This document shows, in pieces, positions 17,223 to 27,406 of a stretch of DNA of 64,000 bases. Origin of the DNA: Mesorhizobium caraganae (lineage in GTDB: Bacteria; Pseudomonadota; Alphaproteobacteria; Rhizobiales; Rhizobiaceae); contig NZ_JAFCGY010000001.1 in assembly GCF_016836705.1 (NCBI RefSeq), positions 434,001 through 498,000 of the forward strand, read 5' to 3'. The position numbers and the translations under genes were made by a program. The notes beneath the pieces are model-generated. The model was not told the origin of the DNA. It saw nothing but the letters and a program-made list of their open reading frames with translations, and did not search any database. Numbering within the stretch: position 1 is the first letter of the stretch; every line of letters begins with the position of its first letter.

Positions 17223-19232
17223 ATGACGAACAGGAATTTCCGTGTCATTGAAAATTTCCGTGTCATTGAAAATGAGTGGATCATCCTCAAAGACGACACC
17301 CGGCTCGCCGCGCGCATCTGGATGCCCGAAACGGTTCCTGGCGGGGTCCCGGCGGTGCTCGAATTCCTGCCCTATCGCAAACGCAACGGCACCGCCGCGC
17401 GTGACGAGTCCACCTATCCGGTCTTCGCGGCGGCCGGCATCGCGGGCGTGCGTGTCGACATTCGCGGTTGCGGAGAATCCGACGGCGTGATCGATGGCGA
17501 ATATACCGCGCGCGAGCTTGCCGACGCCGTCGAGGTTATCGAATGGATCGCTGCGCAGGACTGGTCGAACGGCAATGTCGGCATGATGGGAATTTCCTGG
17601 GGCGGGTTCAACGCGCTTCAGGTCGCGGCTCTCAAACCGCCAGCTCTCAAGGCCGTGATTTCCCTGTCGTCCACCATCGACCGCTACAATGACGACATCC
17701 ACTACAAGAATGGCGCGCATCTATCGGCGCAACTGTCATGGGCGGCGACGATGACTGCCTTCCAGTCGCGGTCCCCCGATCCCGATCTCGTCGGAGAACG
17801 CTGGCGCGACATGTGGCTCGAGCGCCTGGAAGGCGAGCCGTTCTTCATGGAGGAGTGGCTGTCCCACCAACGCCGCGACGACTTCTGGCGTCACGGTTCG
17901 GTCTGCGAGGACTTTGACGGTTTTTCCGTTCCCGCACTGGTGATTGCCGGATGGGCCGACGGCTACCGCAACACGCCCTTGAAGGCGGTCGCCGGGATGC
18001 CGGAAATGGCCTGGGGCCTGATCGGTCCATGGGTTCACAAGTATCCGCATTTCGCCTATCCGAAGCCCCGCGTCGATTTTCATGCCGAGGCAATTTCATG
18101 GTGGCGGCATTGGCTGTGCGCAGAAGACAACAAGGTGGAGCATACGCCGAGGCTGCGTGCTTATATCCTGGACGGGCCGCGACCCGGCCGCCGGCGCGAG
18201 ACCGACCCGGGCTATTGGGTTGCCATGGACAGATGGAACGTTCCCGACACACTCGTCCTTAGCCTGGACGCTTCGGGCAGGCTCGCCCGGGGCACTTCAT
18301 CGCATGCTGAAGAAAAAATCCTCCTGCACTCTCCTCAAGATACAGGCACCGCTGCGGGAGAGTTCTTCACGCTGAAACCGGATTCGGAAATGGCCGGCGA
18401 CCAGCGTATCGACGATGCTGGATCGATCACCTTCGACAGCGCGGTCCTTGCTGAGGAATGCGTCGTGTTTGGCCAGCCGCTCGCAAAGCTGTCGCTTTCC
18501 AGTGATGCCAACTTTGCCAACCTTGCCGTCAGGCTCGTCGACGTCCATCCCGATGGTGCGGCGACGCGCGTCAGCTACGGTGTGCTCAACCTCTCGCATC
18601 GCAACGGCAATGCCGAACCACAGCCTCTGAAGCCGGGCGAGACGGTCGAAATCGAGTTGATGCTCGATGCGTGCGGCTACCGTTTTGCGCCCGGCCACCG
18701 TCTGCGTCTGTCCTTGTCGAGCGCCTATTGGCCGACGATCCTGCCCCAGCCCTGCGACGCAACGCTGACGATCGATCTTGCCACGCTGCGATTGGAACTG
18801 CCGCTGCTTGGCGAGCATCGCAGGGTCGAAATCCCGCAGCCATCCAATCCCGATCCTCTGCCCTGTTACGAGGTCCTGACGGACGGATCGTCGGACCGCT
18901 CTGTTGAACGCGATCTGCAAAATGGCGTGACGCGCTATCGGGTGCACGAGGACACAGGTCTTAGCCGCCATCCGGGCAACGGCTTGTGCACGCGCGACAT
19001 CCGCCAGGAGGTATGGTCGATAGCGCCCGATAACCCGCTGTCGCTGACGGCAGAGGTCCGCTGGACGTGCTGTGCCGAGCGGGAAGGCTGGCGAACGCAG
19101 AGCCATTGCACCACGCATCTCTCCTGCACGGCGACCGAATGGGTGATTACGGAGCGGGTTGAAGCACTGGAGGACGGGAACAAGGTGTTCGAGCGCGAGC
19201 GCAGCGCTCGAATACCGCGCGACCATATGTAA
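17223..19232 (+). CDS. CocE/NonD-family hydrolase (X-Pro dipeptidyl-peptidase S15 type)
   Basis: A 669-residue serine hydrolase. Residues about 10-280 are the S15 alpha/beta hydrolase domain, with nucleophile motif GISWGG (Ser about 125), DIRGCGESDG upstream, and a cap domain. The last 250 residues form the jelly-roll XPP C-terminal domain (DACGYRFAPGHRLRLSLSSA). Relatives hydrolyse acyl esters or X-Pro peptides. I start it at the ATG 17223; just after, an 18-base tandem duplication repeats FRVIEN. No signal peptide, so cytoplasmic. With the upstream binding protein it suggests uptake then hydrolysis of one ester or peptide. Confidence 0.88.
   Translation: MTNRNFRVIENFRVIENEWIILKDDTRLAARIWMPETVPGGVPAVLEFLPYRKRNGTAARDESTYPVFAAAGIAGVRVDIRGCGESDGVIDGEYTARELADAVEVIEWIAAQDWSNGNVGMMGISWGGFNALQVAALKPPALKAVISLSSTIDRYNDDIHYKNGAHLSAQLSWAATMTAFQSRSPDPDLVGERWRDMWLERLEGEPFFMEEWLSHQRRDDFWRHGSVCEDFDGFSVPALVIAGWADGYRNTPLKAVAGMPEMAWGLIGPWVHKYPHFAYPKPRVDFHAEAISWWRHWLCAEDNKVEHTPRLRAYILDGPRPGRRRETDPGYWVAMDRWNVPDTLVLSLDASGRLARGTSSHAEEKILLHSPQDTGTAAGEFFTLKPDSEMAGDQRIDDAGSITFDSAVLAEECVVFGQPLAKLSLSSDANFANLAVRLVDVHPDGAATRVSYGVLNLSHRNGNAEPQPLKPGETVEIELMLDACGYRFAPGHRLRLSLSSAYWPTILPQPCDATLTIDLATLRLELPLLGEHRRVEIPQPSNPDPLPCYEVLTDGSSDRSVERDLQNGVTRYRVHEDTGLSRHPGNGLCTRDIRQEVWSIAPDNPLSLTAEVRWTCCAEREGWRTQSHCTTHLSCTATEWVITERVEALEDGNKVFERERSARIPRDHM
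17235..17270 (+). repeat. 18-base tandem duplication inside the CocE gene
   Basis: The unit AATTTCCGTGTCATTGAA occurs twice back to back, adding six residues (FRVIEN) at the N-terminus without breaking the frame. The two units are identical, suggesting a recent event. Confidence 0.95.
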
Positions 19233-19258
19233 GGGTGAGCTACATAAGGGGTGAGCTA

Positions 19259-19380
19259 CGGCCGGCGCAATCAGGGTGTTCACCGACATCAAATCGGGAA
19301 AGAACGTGGACCAGGCGGGCCTCACCGACCTTCTCGCCTATGCCAGGCGACGCTCGCTATCGTCCGCCTCGATTGTCTTG
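19259..19380 (+). pseudogene. Serine recombinase (Tn3-resolvase type) fragment
   Basis: Translation gives [20 protein letters not shown], the conserved core after the catalytic segment of resolvase/invertase proteins. After AYARR the frame shifts to [10 protein letters not shown], the next conserved stretch, and then the similarity ends. Both ends are missing. It abuts the truncated hydrolase at 19385, so this is a scar of a mobile element. Confidence 0.75.
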
Positions 19381-19384
19381 TCGT

Positions 19385-19591
19385 GACCGTCGCGACCTGC
19401 TCCGAGCGTCCGTGGCCGCGCCGGTCATGCGCGACCACGCGATAGCCTTTCGACAGGAAGAAAAGCATCTGCGCGTCCCATTCGTCGGAGCTGAGCGGCC
19501 AGCCATGGTGAAAAACGATTGGCTGGGCGTCCCCGGGACCCCAGTCCTTGTAGAAGATCCGTACGTCGTCGTCGGTCGTGACAAAGCCCAT
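19385..19591 (-). pseudogene. Alpha/beta hydrolase (chloroperoxidase-like) N-terminal fragment
   Basis: Starting from the ATG at 19591, the reading [20 protein letters not shown] then continues through [20 protein letters not shown] to [17 protein letters not shown]. This is the first quarter of a non-haem chloroperoxidase-type hydrolase, similar to the intact gene at 32296. It stops where the recombinase remnant begins. The nucleophile region is absent, so it is not functional. Confidence 0.8.
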
Positions 19592-19698
19592 GGATTTATC
19601 GCTGACATCACAAGGCTTCCCTGTGAGGTGAGGATGGCGAGGGCCGGCAAACGGATCGAGTCCGACCCTCACCGAAATGCTCGCCACCCCGGCCGGGA

Positions 19699-20343
19699 TC
19701 AGCCAGCTACTGGCGTGTTGAGAAGCTGCTGCTCCCAAAGATACGCGATGCCGCTGCCGCCGAAGTGCTGGATGAGAATCTCGGTCAACTCCTCGACATG
19801 CTCGGTGCGCGCCCAATCGCGTTGCCATTCGCCAGCGAGCGCCATCACGGTCATTACGTTCGCGCCGGCCGCGATCATTCGCTGGATGGCAACTTCGTGA
19901 GACTCCTTCGAAATCCCGCCCGACGCGTCGGTGATCACGGTCACGTCCCAGCCTTCGCCGGCGGCCTGAATCACTGGCATTGCGACGCAGACCTCGGTCC
20001 ACAGGCCGGCGATGATCAACTGCTTGCGGCCGGTCGCCTTGACGACGTTCACCACATTCTCGTCCTGCCAGGTGTTCACCCAGGTGCGATCGATGACTTC
20101 CTGGTCTGGAAATACGTCGGTGATCTGCTTGAAGAGAAGTCCACCGCGCGCCGCGATCACGCTGGTGAGAATGGTCGGAACATTGAAGGCTTTTGCCAGC
20201 TTCGCCAGCGCGGCCGTGTTGTTGACGACCATGTGGGGATCGTGGCTGTTCAGGCTTGCGAGCTGATAAGGCTGGTGGTCGATCAGAACGAGGACCGAGT
20301 CTTCAGGACGAAGAAGCGAATCGAGGCCATTACGAAGGATCAT
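19699..20343 (-). CDS. Isochorismatase-family cysteine hydrolase (YcaC-like)
   Basis: A 214-residue hydrolase. I start it at the ATG complementary to 20341-20343, preceded by AGGAAG; a longer in-frame start at 20460 lacks a ribosome site. Motifs are [16 protein letters not shown] with the catalytic Asp, TSVIAARGG, and the nucleophile Cys in [11 protein letters not shown]. YcaC-like members act on amides of unknown identity. It is divergent from a LysR regulator at 20499, the common arrangement of a LysR protein with its target. Confidence 0.88.
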   Translation of the reverse strand: MILRNGLDSLLRPEDSVLVLIDHQPYQLASLNSHDPHMVVNNTAALAKLAKAFNVPTILTSVIAARGGLLFKQITDVFPDQEVIDRTWVNTWQDENVVNVVKATGRKQLIIAGLWTEVCVAMPVIQAAGEGWDVTVITDASGGISKESHEVAIQRMIAAGANVMTVMALAGEWQRDWARTEHVEELTEILIQHFGGSGIAYLWEQQLLNTPVAG

Positions 20344-20498
20344 CAAGACTTCCTTTCTCTGCTGCCATGGACGGCAATGGGTTCGACGGGAGACATGCGC
20401 CAGCAGGCGACGTTGCCTGGATGTAATTTGCTGTTCCCTTGGATGATGCGGTAGTGCCATAGTCAGGCAATCTGCGTCGCGAAATTAGGAACACCGAG

Positions 20499-21392
20499 TT
20501 GGACATCGAAGATCTGCAGACATTCGTCGCAGTAGCCGATGCAGGGGGCGTATCGGCCGCCGCGCGCCGGCTTGGCGTCTCCAAGTCAATTGTCAGTCGA
20601 CGGCTCTTTCGGGTTGAAGCGGAGCTTGGCGTCCAGCTTCTTGCACGAACGACCCGCGGCGCCGCGCTCACGGAAGCGGGAATCACGTTCAGGGACCATG
20701 CGGCCCGGGCCAGCGCCGAGATCGACACCGCCAGGGAAACGATCCTCCCGACCGGCGACCTTCGCGGCCGCCTGAGGGTAGCCATGCCGCTTACTTTCGG
20801 CCCAACCCACTTCGCCCCGGTGATCGCGGAAATGGCGCGGCTGCACCCGAAGCTTCAAATCCATACCTCCTACAGCGATCGCTTCGTCGATCTCATTGCG
20901 GAGGGTTTCGATTGCGCGATCCGGGGCGCCTACCTTCAGGACTCCAACTTGATCGCGAAGCGCGTTGGGCCGATCCATGGAAAGCTTGTCGCAAGCCCGG
21001 ATTACGTCAAAGCGCATGGGTCACCTCAGACGCTGGACGAACTCGTCACCCATCAGGCCCTCATGCAGGGAACGGAAGCCTGGCAGTTCATGGATGGCGG
21101 CAGGATCGTCACGGTTCAGCCGCAGGGCAGGTTCAAGGCCGACAGCGCCACGGCGCTTGCCGCTGCTGCTGCTGCAGGCCTCGGTATCGCCTGGCTCCCC
21201 GATTGCATTACATATGGATATGTGGCCTCCGGTGCATTGGTTCCGATCATGACACGCTATCCGGTACCTCCGGGGGCCGCGTATGTCGTACGCCCGCCGG
21301 GTCAGCATCCCGCGCGGAAAGTGCGGGTCCTCACCGAAATGCTGATCGAGTATTTCGCACGGAATCCGGAACTTTGGGGTCTCGACCCCTAA
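20499..21392 (+). CDS. LysR-family transcriptional regulator
   Basis: A 297-residue regulator with an N-terminal winged helix (DLQTFVAVADAGGVSAAARR, then LGVSKSIVSRRLFRVEAELG) and a C-terminal effector-binding domain of periplasmic-binding-protein fold (RLRVAMPLTFGPTHFAPVIA). The start is a TTG at 20499; no upstream ATG is in frame. The intergenic region of about 155 bases to the divergent isochorismatase gene should hold the shared operator. The inducer is unknown. Confidence 0.9.
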   Translation: MDIEDLQTFVAVADAGGVSAAARRLGVSKSIVSRRLFRVEAELGVQLLARTTRGAALTEAGITFRDHAARASAEIDTARETILPTGDLRGRLRVAMPLTFGPTHFAPVIAEMARLHPKLQIHTSYSDRFVDLIAEGFDCAIRGAYLQDSNLIAKRVGPIHGKLVASPDYVKAHGSPQTLDELVTHQALMQGTEAWQFMDGGRIVTVQPQGRFKADSATALAAAAAAGLGIAWLPDCITYGYVASGALVPIMTRYPVPPGAAYVVRPPGQHPARKVRVLTEMLIEYFARNPELWGLDP

Positions 21393-21761
21393 AACGCGAA
21401 CCGTTCAAGGCCCTGGGCGGGCGCGGTGTCACCCATCCGGAGCGCACGTCAGCGGCCGCCCGAGGCGGTGCGAACAGCCTGTTCGGGATCCAGACATGGC
21501 TGGCTTTACCCGAGCCCCAACGGGCTCGTGGCTTCCTAGGCTCCAGGACGAAGCGGCCATCGCTCCTGAGGATGATTGCCATGGCTGCCTCGTGAGCCAT
21601 CGGGCGGCGTTCCTCCCCCCGCAACACAGTTTGGCACTTCTCGACACTAATCGGGACCGATGTCGAACACCAAATCCCGGATCAGGCCGTCGAGCGGGTG
21701 TCGCATTCCTACGCGAACCAAATTGGATGCCTGAACAAAGTTGGTAGAAAAGGACGGACAC
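21393..21761. other. Intergenic stretch with no supportable gene
   Basis: About 370 bases between the LysR and SDR genes. Several short frames are open on both strands, but none shows a recognisable domain or a good ribosome site. The SDR promoter is presumably in the right-hand part. Confidence 0.5.
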
Positions 21762-22502
21762 ATGATCGATCTGAGTGGGAAGCGTGCATTGGTGACTGGA
21801 GGATCGCGGGGCATCGGGGCTGCGATCGCGTTAGCACTGGCGGAGAACGGCGCCGACGTTGCATTTACTTATAGGCGCTCCGCCGAGAAGTCTGATGCGG
21901 TGGTCAGGTCCATCGAAAGCATGGGGCGTCGCGCAGTCGCCATCCAAGCCGACAGCGCCGCCCCGGAGGCCATCACGCGCTCAGTGAGCCAAGCCGTCTC
22001 GGCGCTCGGTGGACTCGATATCCTCGTCAACAGCGCGGCTATCGGCCACACCGGAACGATCGCCGAGATCGACGTGAACGACTATCAGGCCGTGATGGAC
22101 GTCAACGTGCGAGCGCCAGTGCTGTTTGCGACAGCAGTTATTCCGCATCTCCCCGAAGGGGGACGCATCATCACGATCGGTTCGGCCCTGGGAGAGCGGG
22201 TCCCGTTCCCAGGAATAACGGTTTACGCGATGTCCAAAGCGGCACTTACCTCCTTTACCCGCGGTCTTTCGCGTGAACTCGGCCCGAACGGCATCACCGT
22301 GAATCTTGTGCAGCCCGGGGCGACCAATACGGATGCAAATCCGGCGGATGGGGAGGCTGCCGATTTCCAGCGAAGCCTGACGTCACTGGGACGCTACGCT
22401 GAGCCGCGCGAAATCGCGAACGCTGTGGTCTTTCTGGCAAGTCCCGCCGCGAGCGTGATCACGGGCGCCATCCTGACCGCCGACGGTGGCGCAACCGCCT
22501 GA
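21762..22502 (+). CDS. Short-chain dehydrogenase/reductase
   Basis: A 246-residue classical SDR with the NAD(P)-binding motif TGGSRGIGAA near residue 12, the NSAAIG strand (usual NAG), Ser in ITIGSALG, and catalytic YAMSK. The C-terminus is the usual ITGAILTADGG. An Arg in FTYRRS after the second strand suggests NADPH preference. The start at 21762 follows AAGGACGG; a TTG at 21741 is possible. No pathway partner is adjacent, so the substrate cannot be named. Confidence 0.9.
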   Translation: MIDLSGKRALVTGGSRGIGAAIALALAENGADVAFTYRRSAEKSDAVVRSIESMGRRAVAIQADSAAPEAITRSVSQAVSALGGLDILVNSAAIGHTGTIAEIDVNDYQAVMDVNVRAPVLFATAVIPHLPEGGRIITIGSALGERVPFPGITVYAMSKAALTSFTRGLSRELGPNGITVNLVQPGATNTDANPADGEAADFQRSLTSLGRYAEPREIANAVVFLASPAASVITGAILTADGGATA

Positions 22503-22734
22503 GCAGACTTGATGTTCGCAAGCAGGCCAATTGCGTGCTCGGCAATGCATCGAGCGCCACACCCAGCCTTTCGCGCCAAGCCCCGCCCTTGACAGGGTCG
22601 GGCTGATGAATAAGCGCACCCGATTTACGCGGAGGAAAAGGACGACATGAAGGAGGCCGCCCTGGCGACTCCGCGTTGAGACTCAGGAGTTCAAGCTAAC
22701 CGCTCAACCACACCAGCTAGAAGGAGAAATTCCC

Positions 22735-23085
22735 GTGAAGGTTCGCAAGTTCACCATCACCGACGCTGCGCTGGAGCGTTCCCCCGGACAGGACAGAGAC
22801 GTGTTTGTGGGCAATCTGGTCGACCAGCGCCATGCCTCCCCGATCACCATAGGGTATGGGCGCTATGGGCCGAACCAGACACTGGAGGAGACGATGGCCG
22901 TCGATGATGTGATGGTCGTCCTCGAGGGGCGGCTGTCGGTGTCCGGAAAGTCAGGCAGCGTCACCGCAGGGCCGGGCGAAATCGTCCATATGCCCAAAGG
23001 CCAGAACGTCACGATCCGCTCGCACGAGCAAGGCGCGGTCACCGCCTATGTCACCTATCCCCACTGGCAGGAGGCGCGGGGGTAA
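22735..23085 (+). CDS. Small cupin protein (EutQ-like)
   Basis: A 116-residue single-domain cupin. Central motifs are DDVMVVLEGRLSVSGKSG and AGPGEIVHMPKGQNVTIRSH, the two cupin strands. The start is GTG at 22735 behind AGAAGGAGAA. It resembles the cupin half of EutQ, but no ethanolamine genes are present. Typical metal-binding histidines are sparse. Role unknown. Confidence 0.78.
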   Translation: MKVRKFTITDAALERSPGQDRDVFVGNLVDQRHASPITIGYGRYGPNQTLEETMAVDDVMVVLEGRLSVSGKSGSVTAGPGEIVHMPKGQNVTIRSHEQGAVTAYVTYPHWQEARG

Positions 23086-23222
23086 GTCCTCCGGGGTGAC
23101 GCGCAGTTCGACGTCCAGGCGGATCATGCTCATCCGAGTAGGCGTTGAGGTCTCGCCCGCGCAGATCTGGCGCGAGGCCTCTCCGCTTTGTCCCAGCGAC
23201 GGCTCGCGCGCATCTGAGCTCA

Positions 23223-23471
23223 CTATGAAGCCTGGACCAAACCTGCACGACGGGCTGCTTTCAAAAATGCCCTTCTTGCTTGTTGTGGGGCCCGCCATCC
23301 GTCCAGGGAGTCGCGGCAAGTGCGGCAGGCTGCTCGATAGCTTGGTCCTCTCGCCGATTCTGGCCAATGGTCATGAAGGCACTCAAGTGCTTCCCAACTG
23401 CTGGCGACCACCCGCTCCCTTGAGGGTCTCACGCGCAGTCTCACTGGTTCGGGAAATCGAATATCCCTCAT
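23223..23471 (-). CDS. DUF982 protein 1
   Basis: An 82-residue protein with the DUF982 pattern: a beta start FPEPVRLRV, a Trp-Pro centre (ALECLHDHWPESARGPSYRA), a Cys-containing helix, and ARRAFLKAARRAGL at the end. DUF982 is a small family abundant in Rhizobiales with no known biochemical role. The start ATG at 23471 follows the strong ribosome site GAACGGAGGAAA. It lies 25 bases downstream of DUF982 protein 2, probably co-transcribed with it. Confidence 0.8.
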   Translation of the reverse strand: MRDIRFPEPVRLRVRPSRERVVASSWEALECLHDHWPESARGPSYRAACRTCRDSLDGWRAPQQARRAFLKAARRAGLVQAS

Positions 23472-23496
23472 GGTTTCCTCCGTTCCGACAGATCGA

Positions 23497-23817
23497 TTAC
23501 ATCGATTTGCTGAAATGGCCTTCCGCAGCTAATCCGAAGGTGCCGACTGCCTTGGCCGCGACGATGTCGCCTGCGGCCTGTACAAGCAAATCCATGCGGC
23601 GGGCGAAGGCAACAAAAGTGCTGCGAGCGGTTTCGGCATCCACCTCGCCGGCGAGGGCTGCCCTACATGCATTGAGCGCGACGCCATGAGCAGGGTTTCG
23701 CTTCGATGGCGGCCATTCATCCAGCAGGACGAAGGCGTCTTTTACGCTTTGAATGTCGGTTGGAAACCCAAGACCCACGAGCACCCTCACGGGATGCTGA
23801 AATTGATTGTGTTCCAT
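23497..23817 (-). CDS. DUF982 protein 2
   Basis: A 106-residue paralogue with FQHPVRVLV, SVKDAFVLLDEWPPSKRNPA, the Cys helix ALNACRAALAG, and ARSTFVAFARRMDLL. A 20-residue C-terminal extension goes beyond the domain. Its ribosome site is the same GAACGGAGGAAA string found in front of DUF982 protein 1. It follows, on the same strand, the small gene behind groEL. Confidence 0.85.
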   Translation of the reverse strand: MEHNQFQHPVRVLVGLGFPTDIQSVKDAFVLLDEWPPSKRNPAHGVALNACRAALAGEVDAETARSTFVAFARRMDLLVQAAGDIVAAKAVGTFGLAAEGHFSKSM

Positions 23818-23899
23818 GTTTTCCTCCGTTCACGTGGTTAGCTCAATCGATCGGAAGCCTTTCCCACGGCGCGTGCGCGATAGTTGCGTGCGTCGCGCC

Positions 23900-24130
23900 T
23901 TAGCCTGCCGAACTCCCGTTTCCAGGAGGGCCTTTGCCGTCGGTAAGATTCCGCGCGGCCAGAAACATCACCGTGTATGCGGCTTTGCGCCGATCCCAAC
24001 CCGCGGCCTCCGCTCTGTCGAGCAACTCGACCAGTATCGGGTCAAGCGCAACCTTCAGATCTGCTTCGTAGTTCAGATCGGTGGCCGCACGCGACGGCGG
24101 GGGGATTACGTTCAAGTTCATCACGTTCAT
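23900..24130 (-). CDS. Small hypothetical protein downstream of groEL
   Basis: A 76-residue protein not recognised by me. It has an N-terminal proline-rich part (NVIPPPSRA), an amphipathic centre LDPILVELLDRAEAAGW and AAYTVMFLAARNL. I prefer the ATG at 24130, though 24142 is possible. It starts 59 bases after groEL on the same strand, separated by a perfect 12-base-pair hairpin, so it may share the heat-shock transcript at reduced level. Confidence 0.6.
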   Translation of the reverse strand: MNVMNLNVIPPPSRAATDLNYEADLKVALDPILVELLDRAEAAGWDRRKAAYTVMFLAARNLTDGKGPPGNGSSAG

Positions 24131-24150
24131 GGCTCTACCCATTTGTCAGG

Positions 24151-24177
24151 GTGTCCGCGCCCACCGGGCGCGGACAC
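24151..24177 (-). terminator. Perfect 12-bp hairpin after groEL
   Basis: Bases 24151-24162 pair perfectly with 24166-24177 around a 3-base loop. It begins 11 bases past the groEL stop. There is no T-run, so it may be a processing or stabilising hairpin, or an attenuator before the small gene, rather than a simple intrinsic terminator. Confidence 0.65.
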
Positions 24178-24188
24178 AGCCGTTACCA

Positions 24189-25829
<1,641 letters not shown>

Positions 25830-25876
25830 TCAGCAGGTAGCTTCATTGACTGGATTGCGATTGGACCAGAGTTCGA

Positions 25877-26191
25877 TCAGGCGGCTTTCTTGACCGTCGC
25901 GGTCTGCTCGATCACGCCCATCACGTCGCTTTCCTTCATGATGAGCAGATCTTCGCCGTTGAGCTTGATCTCCGTGCCGGACCACTTGCCGAACAGGATG
26001 CGGTCGCCGATCTTGACGTCGAGAGGCGTGAGCTTGCCGCTCTCGTCGCGGGCGCCTGGGCCGACGGCAATCACCTCGCCCTCCTGCGGCTTCTCTTTGG
26101 CGGTGTCGGGGATGATGATGCCGCCAGCCGTCTTCTCCTCGGCTTCGATGCGGCGGACCAGGATACGGTCATGCAATGGACGGAACGTCAT
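25877..26191 (-). CDS. groES: Co-chaperonin GroES (Hsp10)
   Basis: A 104-residue lid protein of the GroEL ring, complete from [14 protein letters not shown] to [13 protein letters not shown], with the mobile loop around [14 protein letters not shown]. The start ATG at 26191 has AAGGAGAACG just upstream; an in-frame ATG at 26296 is not needed. First gene of the groESL operon, transcribed from the region with the CIRCE element. Confidence 0.98.
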   Translation of the reverse strand: MTFRPLHDRILVRRIEAEEKTAGGIIIPDTAKEKPQEGEVIAVGPGARDESGKLTPLDVKIGDRILFGKWSGTEIKLNGEDLLIMKESDVMGVIEQTATVKKAA

Positions 26192-26300
26192 ATCGTTCTC
26201 CTTCAGGACAAACAGATTTTTGAGTTCCTCCACACCGGACCGGCAATATCGGGCCAGTGCGGGGCGCCGCGACCCTTTTTCAGGCATCGCGCGCATATCG

Positions 26301-26329
26301 AACTAGTTTTGCATTTTCTGCGTTTCAAG
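26301..26329 (-). promoter_or_regulatory. Candidate heat-shock promoter for groESL
   Basis: On the minus strand CTTGAA (26324-26329) is followed after 17 bases by CTAGTT (26301-26306), a fair match to the alphaproteobacterial RpoH/housekeeping pattern. It lies downstream of the CIRCE, which is unusual, so a second promoter further upstream may be the one controlled by HrcA. Confidence 0.3.
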
Positions 26330-26346
26330 AGGTCGTTGAAAAAATT

Positions 26347-26373
26347 TTGGCACTCGGCATTCCGGAGTGCTAG
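26347..26373. promoter_or_regulatory. CIRCE operator (HrcA site)
   Basis: TTGGCACTC, nine bases, GAGTGCTAG: matches the CIRCE consensus (TTAGCACTC-N9-GAGTGCTAA) with one change per arm and the exact spacer. It sits upstream of groES and is the known target of the heat-shock repressor HrcA. A 14-base perfect palindrome GCATGAATTCATGC (26376-26389) is next to it. Confidence 0.93.
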
Positions 26374-26531
26374 CCGCATGAATTCATGCAGCTATTTTTG
26401 CGGGGGCGCGCGATTTTCAGGTCTCGAAATTCGGCCCGAACTCCACGAAATTTTTTACGGTTGGAGACCCCGAAAAGGGTCACCGCAACACCAATAATGC
26501 CAAGGAGATTGTTAGGAAGCGGAGACTGTCG

Positions 26532-26879
26532 ATGGAACGAACTTTCCCAAAAAACATCCCCTCGATCGCCCCTGAAACCACCGATCTTTCGCTTGACCGC
26601 CTGCTGTTTCCGGCGCGGCACTTTAGCCACCCCGATGAGGTGGTGGGCGACCGCACGCTCGACACTCAGGAGAAGCGCGCCATTCTTGCCTCATGGGCTT
26701 CTGATGCTTGCGCCGTCGACTCCATGCCTGCGCTGCGAAAGCCACCGGGTGCTGCGAACCCGGTGACGTTTGACGCCGTCATGGATGCACTTCGCCGACT
26801 GGACGATAGGCGCGCCGAGGTAGGCTATGACCTCGAGGAACGGCGGGCCCGAGAACGCCCGCAAAGACTTGATGCCTGA
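26532..26879 (+). CDS. Conserved rhizobial hypothetical protein
   Basis: A 115-residue protein divergent from groES. The core FSHPDEVVGDRTLDTQEKRA then ILASWASDACAV is a pattern I associate with small proteins common in Rhizobiales, and VTFDAVMDALRRLDDRR forms a C-terminal helix. No function is known to me. It shares the upstream region holding CIRCE with groESL and is followed 22 bases later by usg on the same strand. Confidence 0.75.
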   Translation: MERTFPKNIPSIAPETTDLSLDRLLFPARHFSHPDEVVGDRTLDTQEKRAILASWASDACAVDSMPALRKPPGAANPVTFDAVMDALRRLDDRRAEVGYDLEERRARERPQRLDA

Positions 26880-26901
26880 ACGCGCGCGATAGGAGAGACG
26901 C

Positions 26902-27171
26902 ATGGTCAGCAGGCAATTCCGGCTGCAGATGGAGGGCTACGGTCTCACAACTGCGGAAATTCACTACCGCCTTCCCGATCATCCGAGCCTTTTGCAGCTC
27001 TACGTTTGGCAGGAATACGACCTGGCACCGGAATTCCCGACCCTCAAGGGGTTTCTGGATTATTGGGAGCGCGAACTCGAAGGAGCGCTGCATTCCGTGC
27101 GGGTCGCCCATCACCGCCTTATCCGGCCTTCCGAATGGCAGGCCGTAGACGGCATCTTCACAATTCAATAG
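26902..27171 (+). CDS. usg: Usg-family protein
   Basis: An 89-residue protein matching the alphaproteobacterial Usg family throughout: GYGLTTAEIHYRLPDHPSLL, then VWQEYDLAPEFP, and ELEGALHSVRVAHHRLI. The family is named for a reading frame near tryptophan genes and has no proven biochemical role. The ribosome site GGAGAGACG is good. It is probably co-transcribed with the preceding hypothetical gene. Confidence 0.9.
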   Translation: MVSRQFRLQMEGYGLTTAEIHYRLPDHPSLLQLYVWQEYDLAPEFPTLKGFLDYWERELEGALHSVRVAHHRLIRPSEWQAVDGIFTIQ

Positions 27172-27406
27172 CCGGGTCCGCTCCCCTTGAACTGGAAAGT
27201 GGCGTTTCCAATCTTTTTATGTGTCCAGCGCGGCTTGCCGGATATCGGGTTAGCAGGAGCCGAAGGATCGCATGGAAATTATGCTCTTTGAAAATCCGGT
27301 TTCCGCCGTTTGCCGTGGCGTTCGCCAAGCTAGCCGACATCGTTTGCCGGGAGCCGCGCACGGGGAGGCAAGATCCAGTTGCCCCACGGTTTGAAGGGAG
27401 GTCACT

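Noticed and set aside
22680..22722. tRNA-like string on the minus strand (GTGGTTGAGCGGTTAGC looks like a D-arm)
   Set aside because: No acceptor pairing, no GGTTCGAATC T-arm and no plausible anticodon stem follow.
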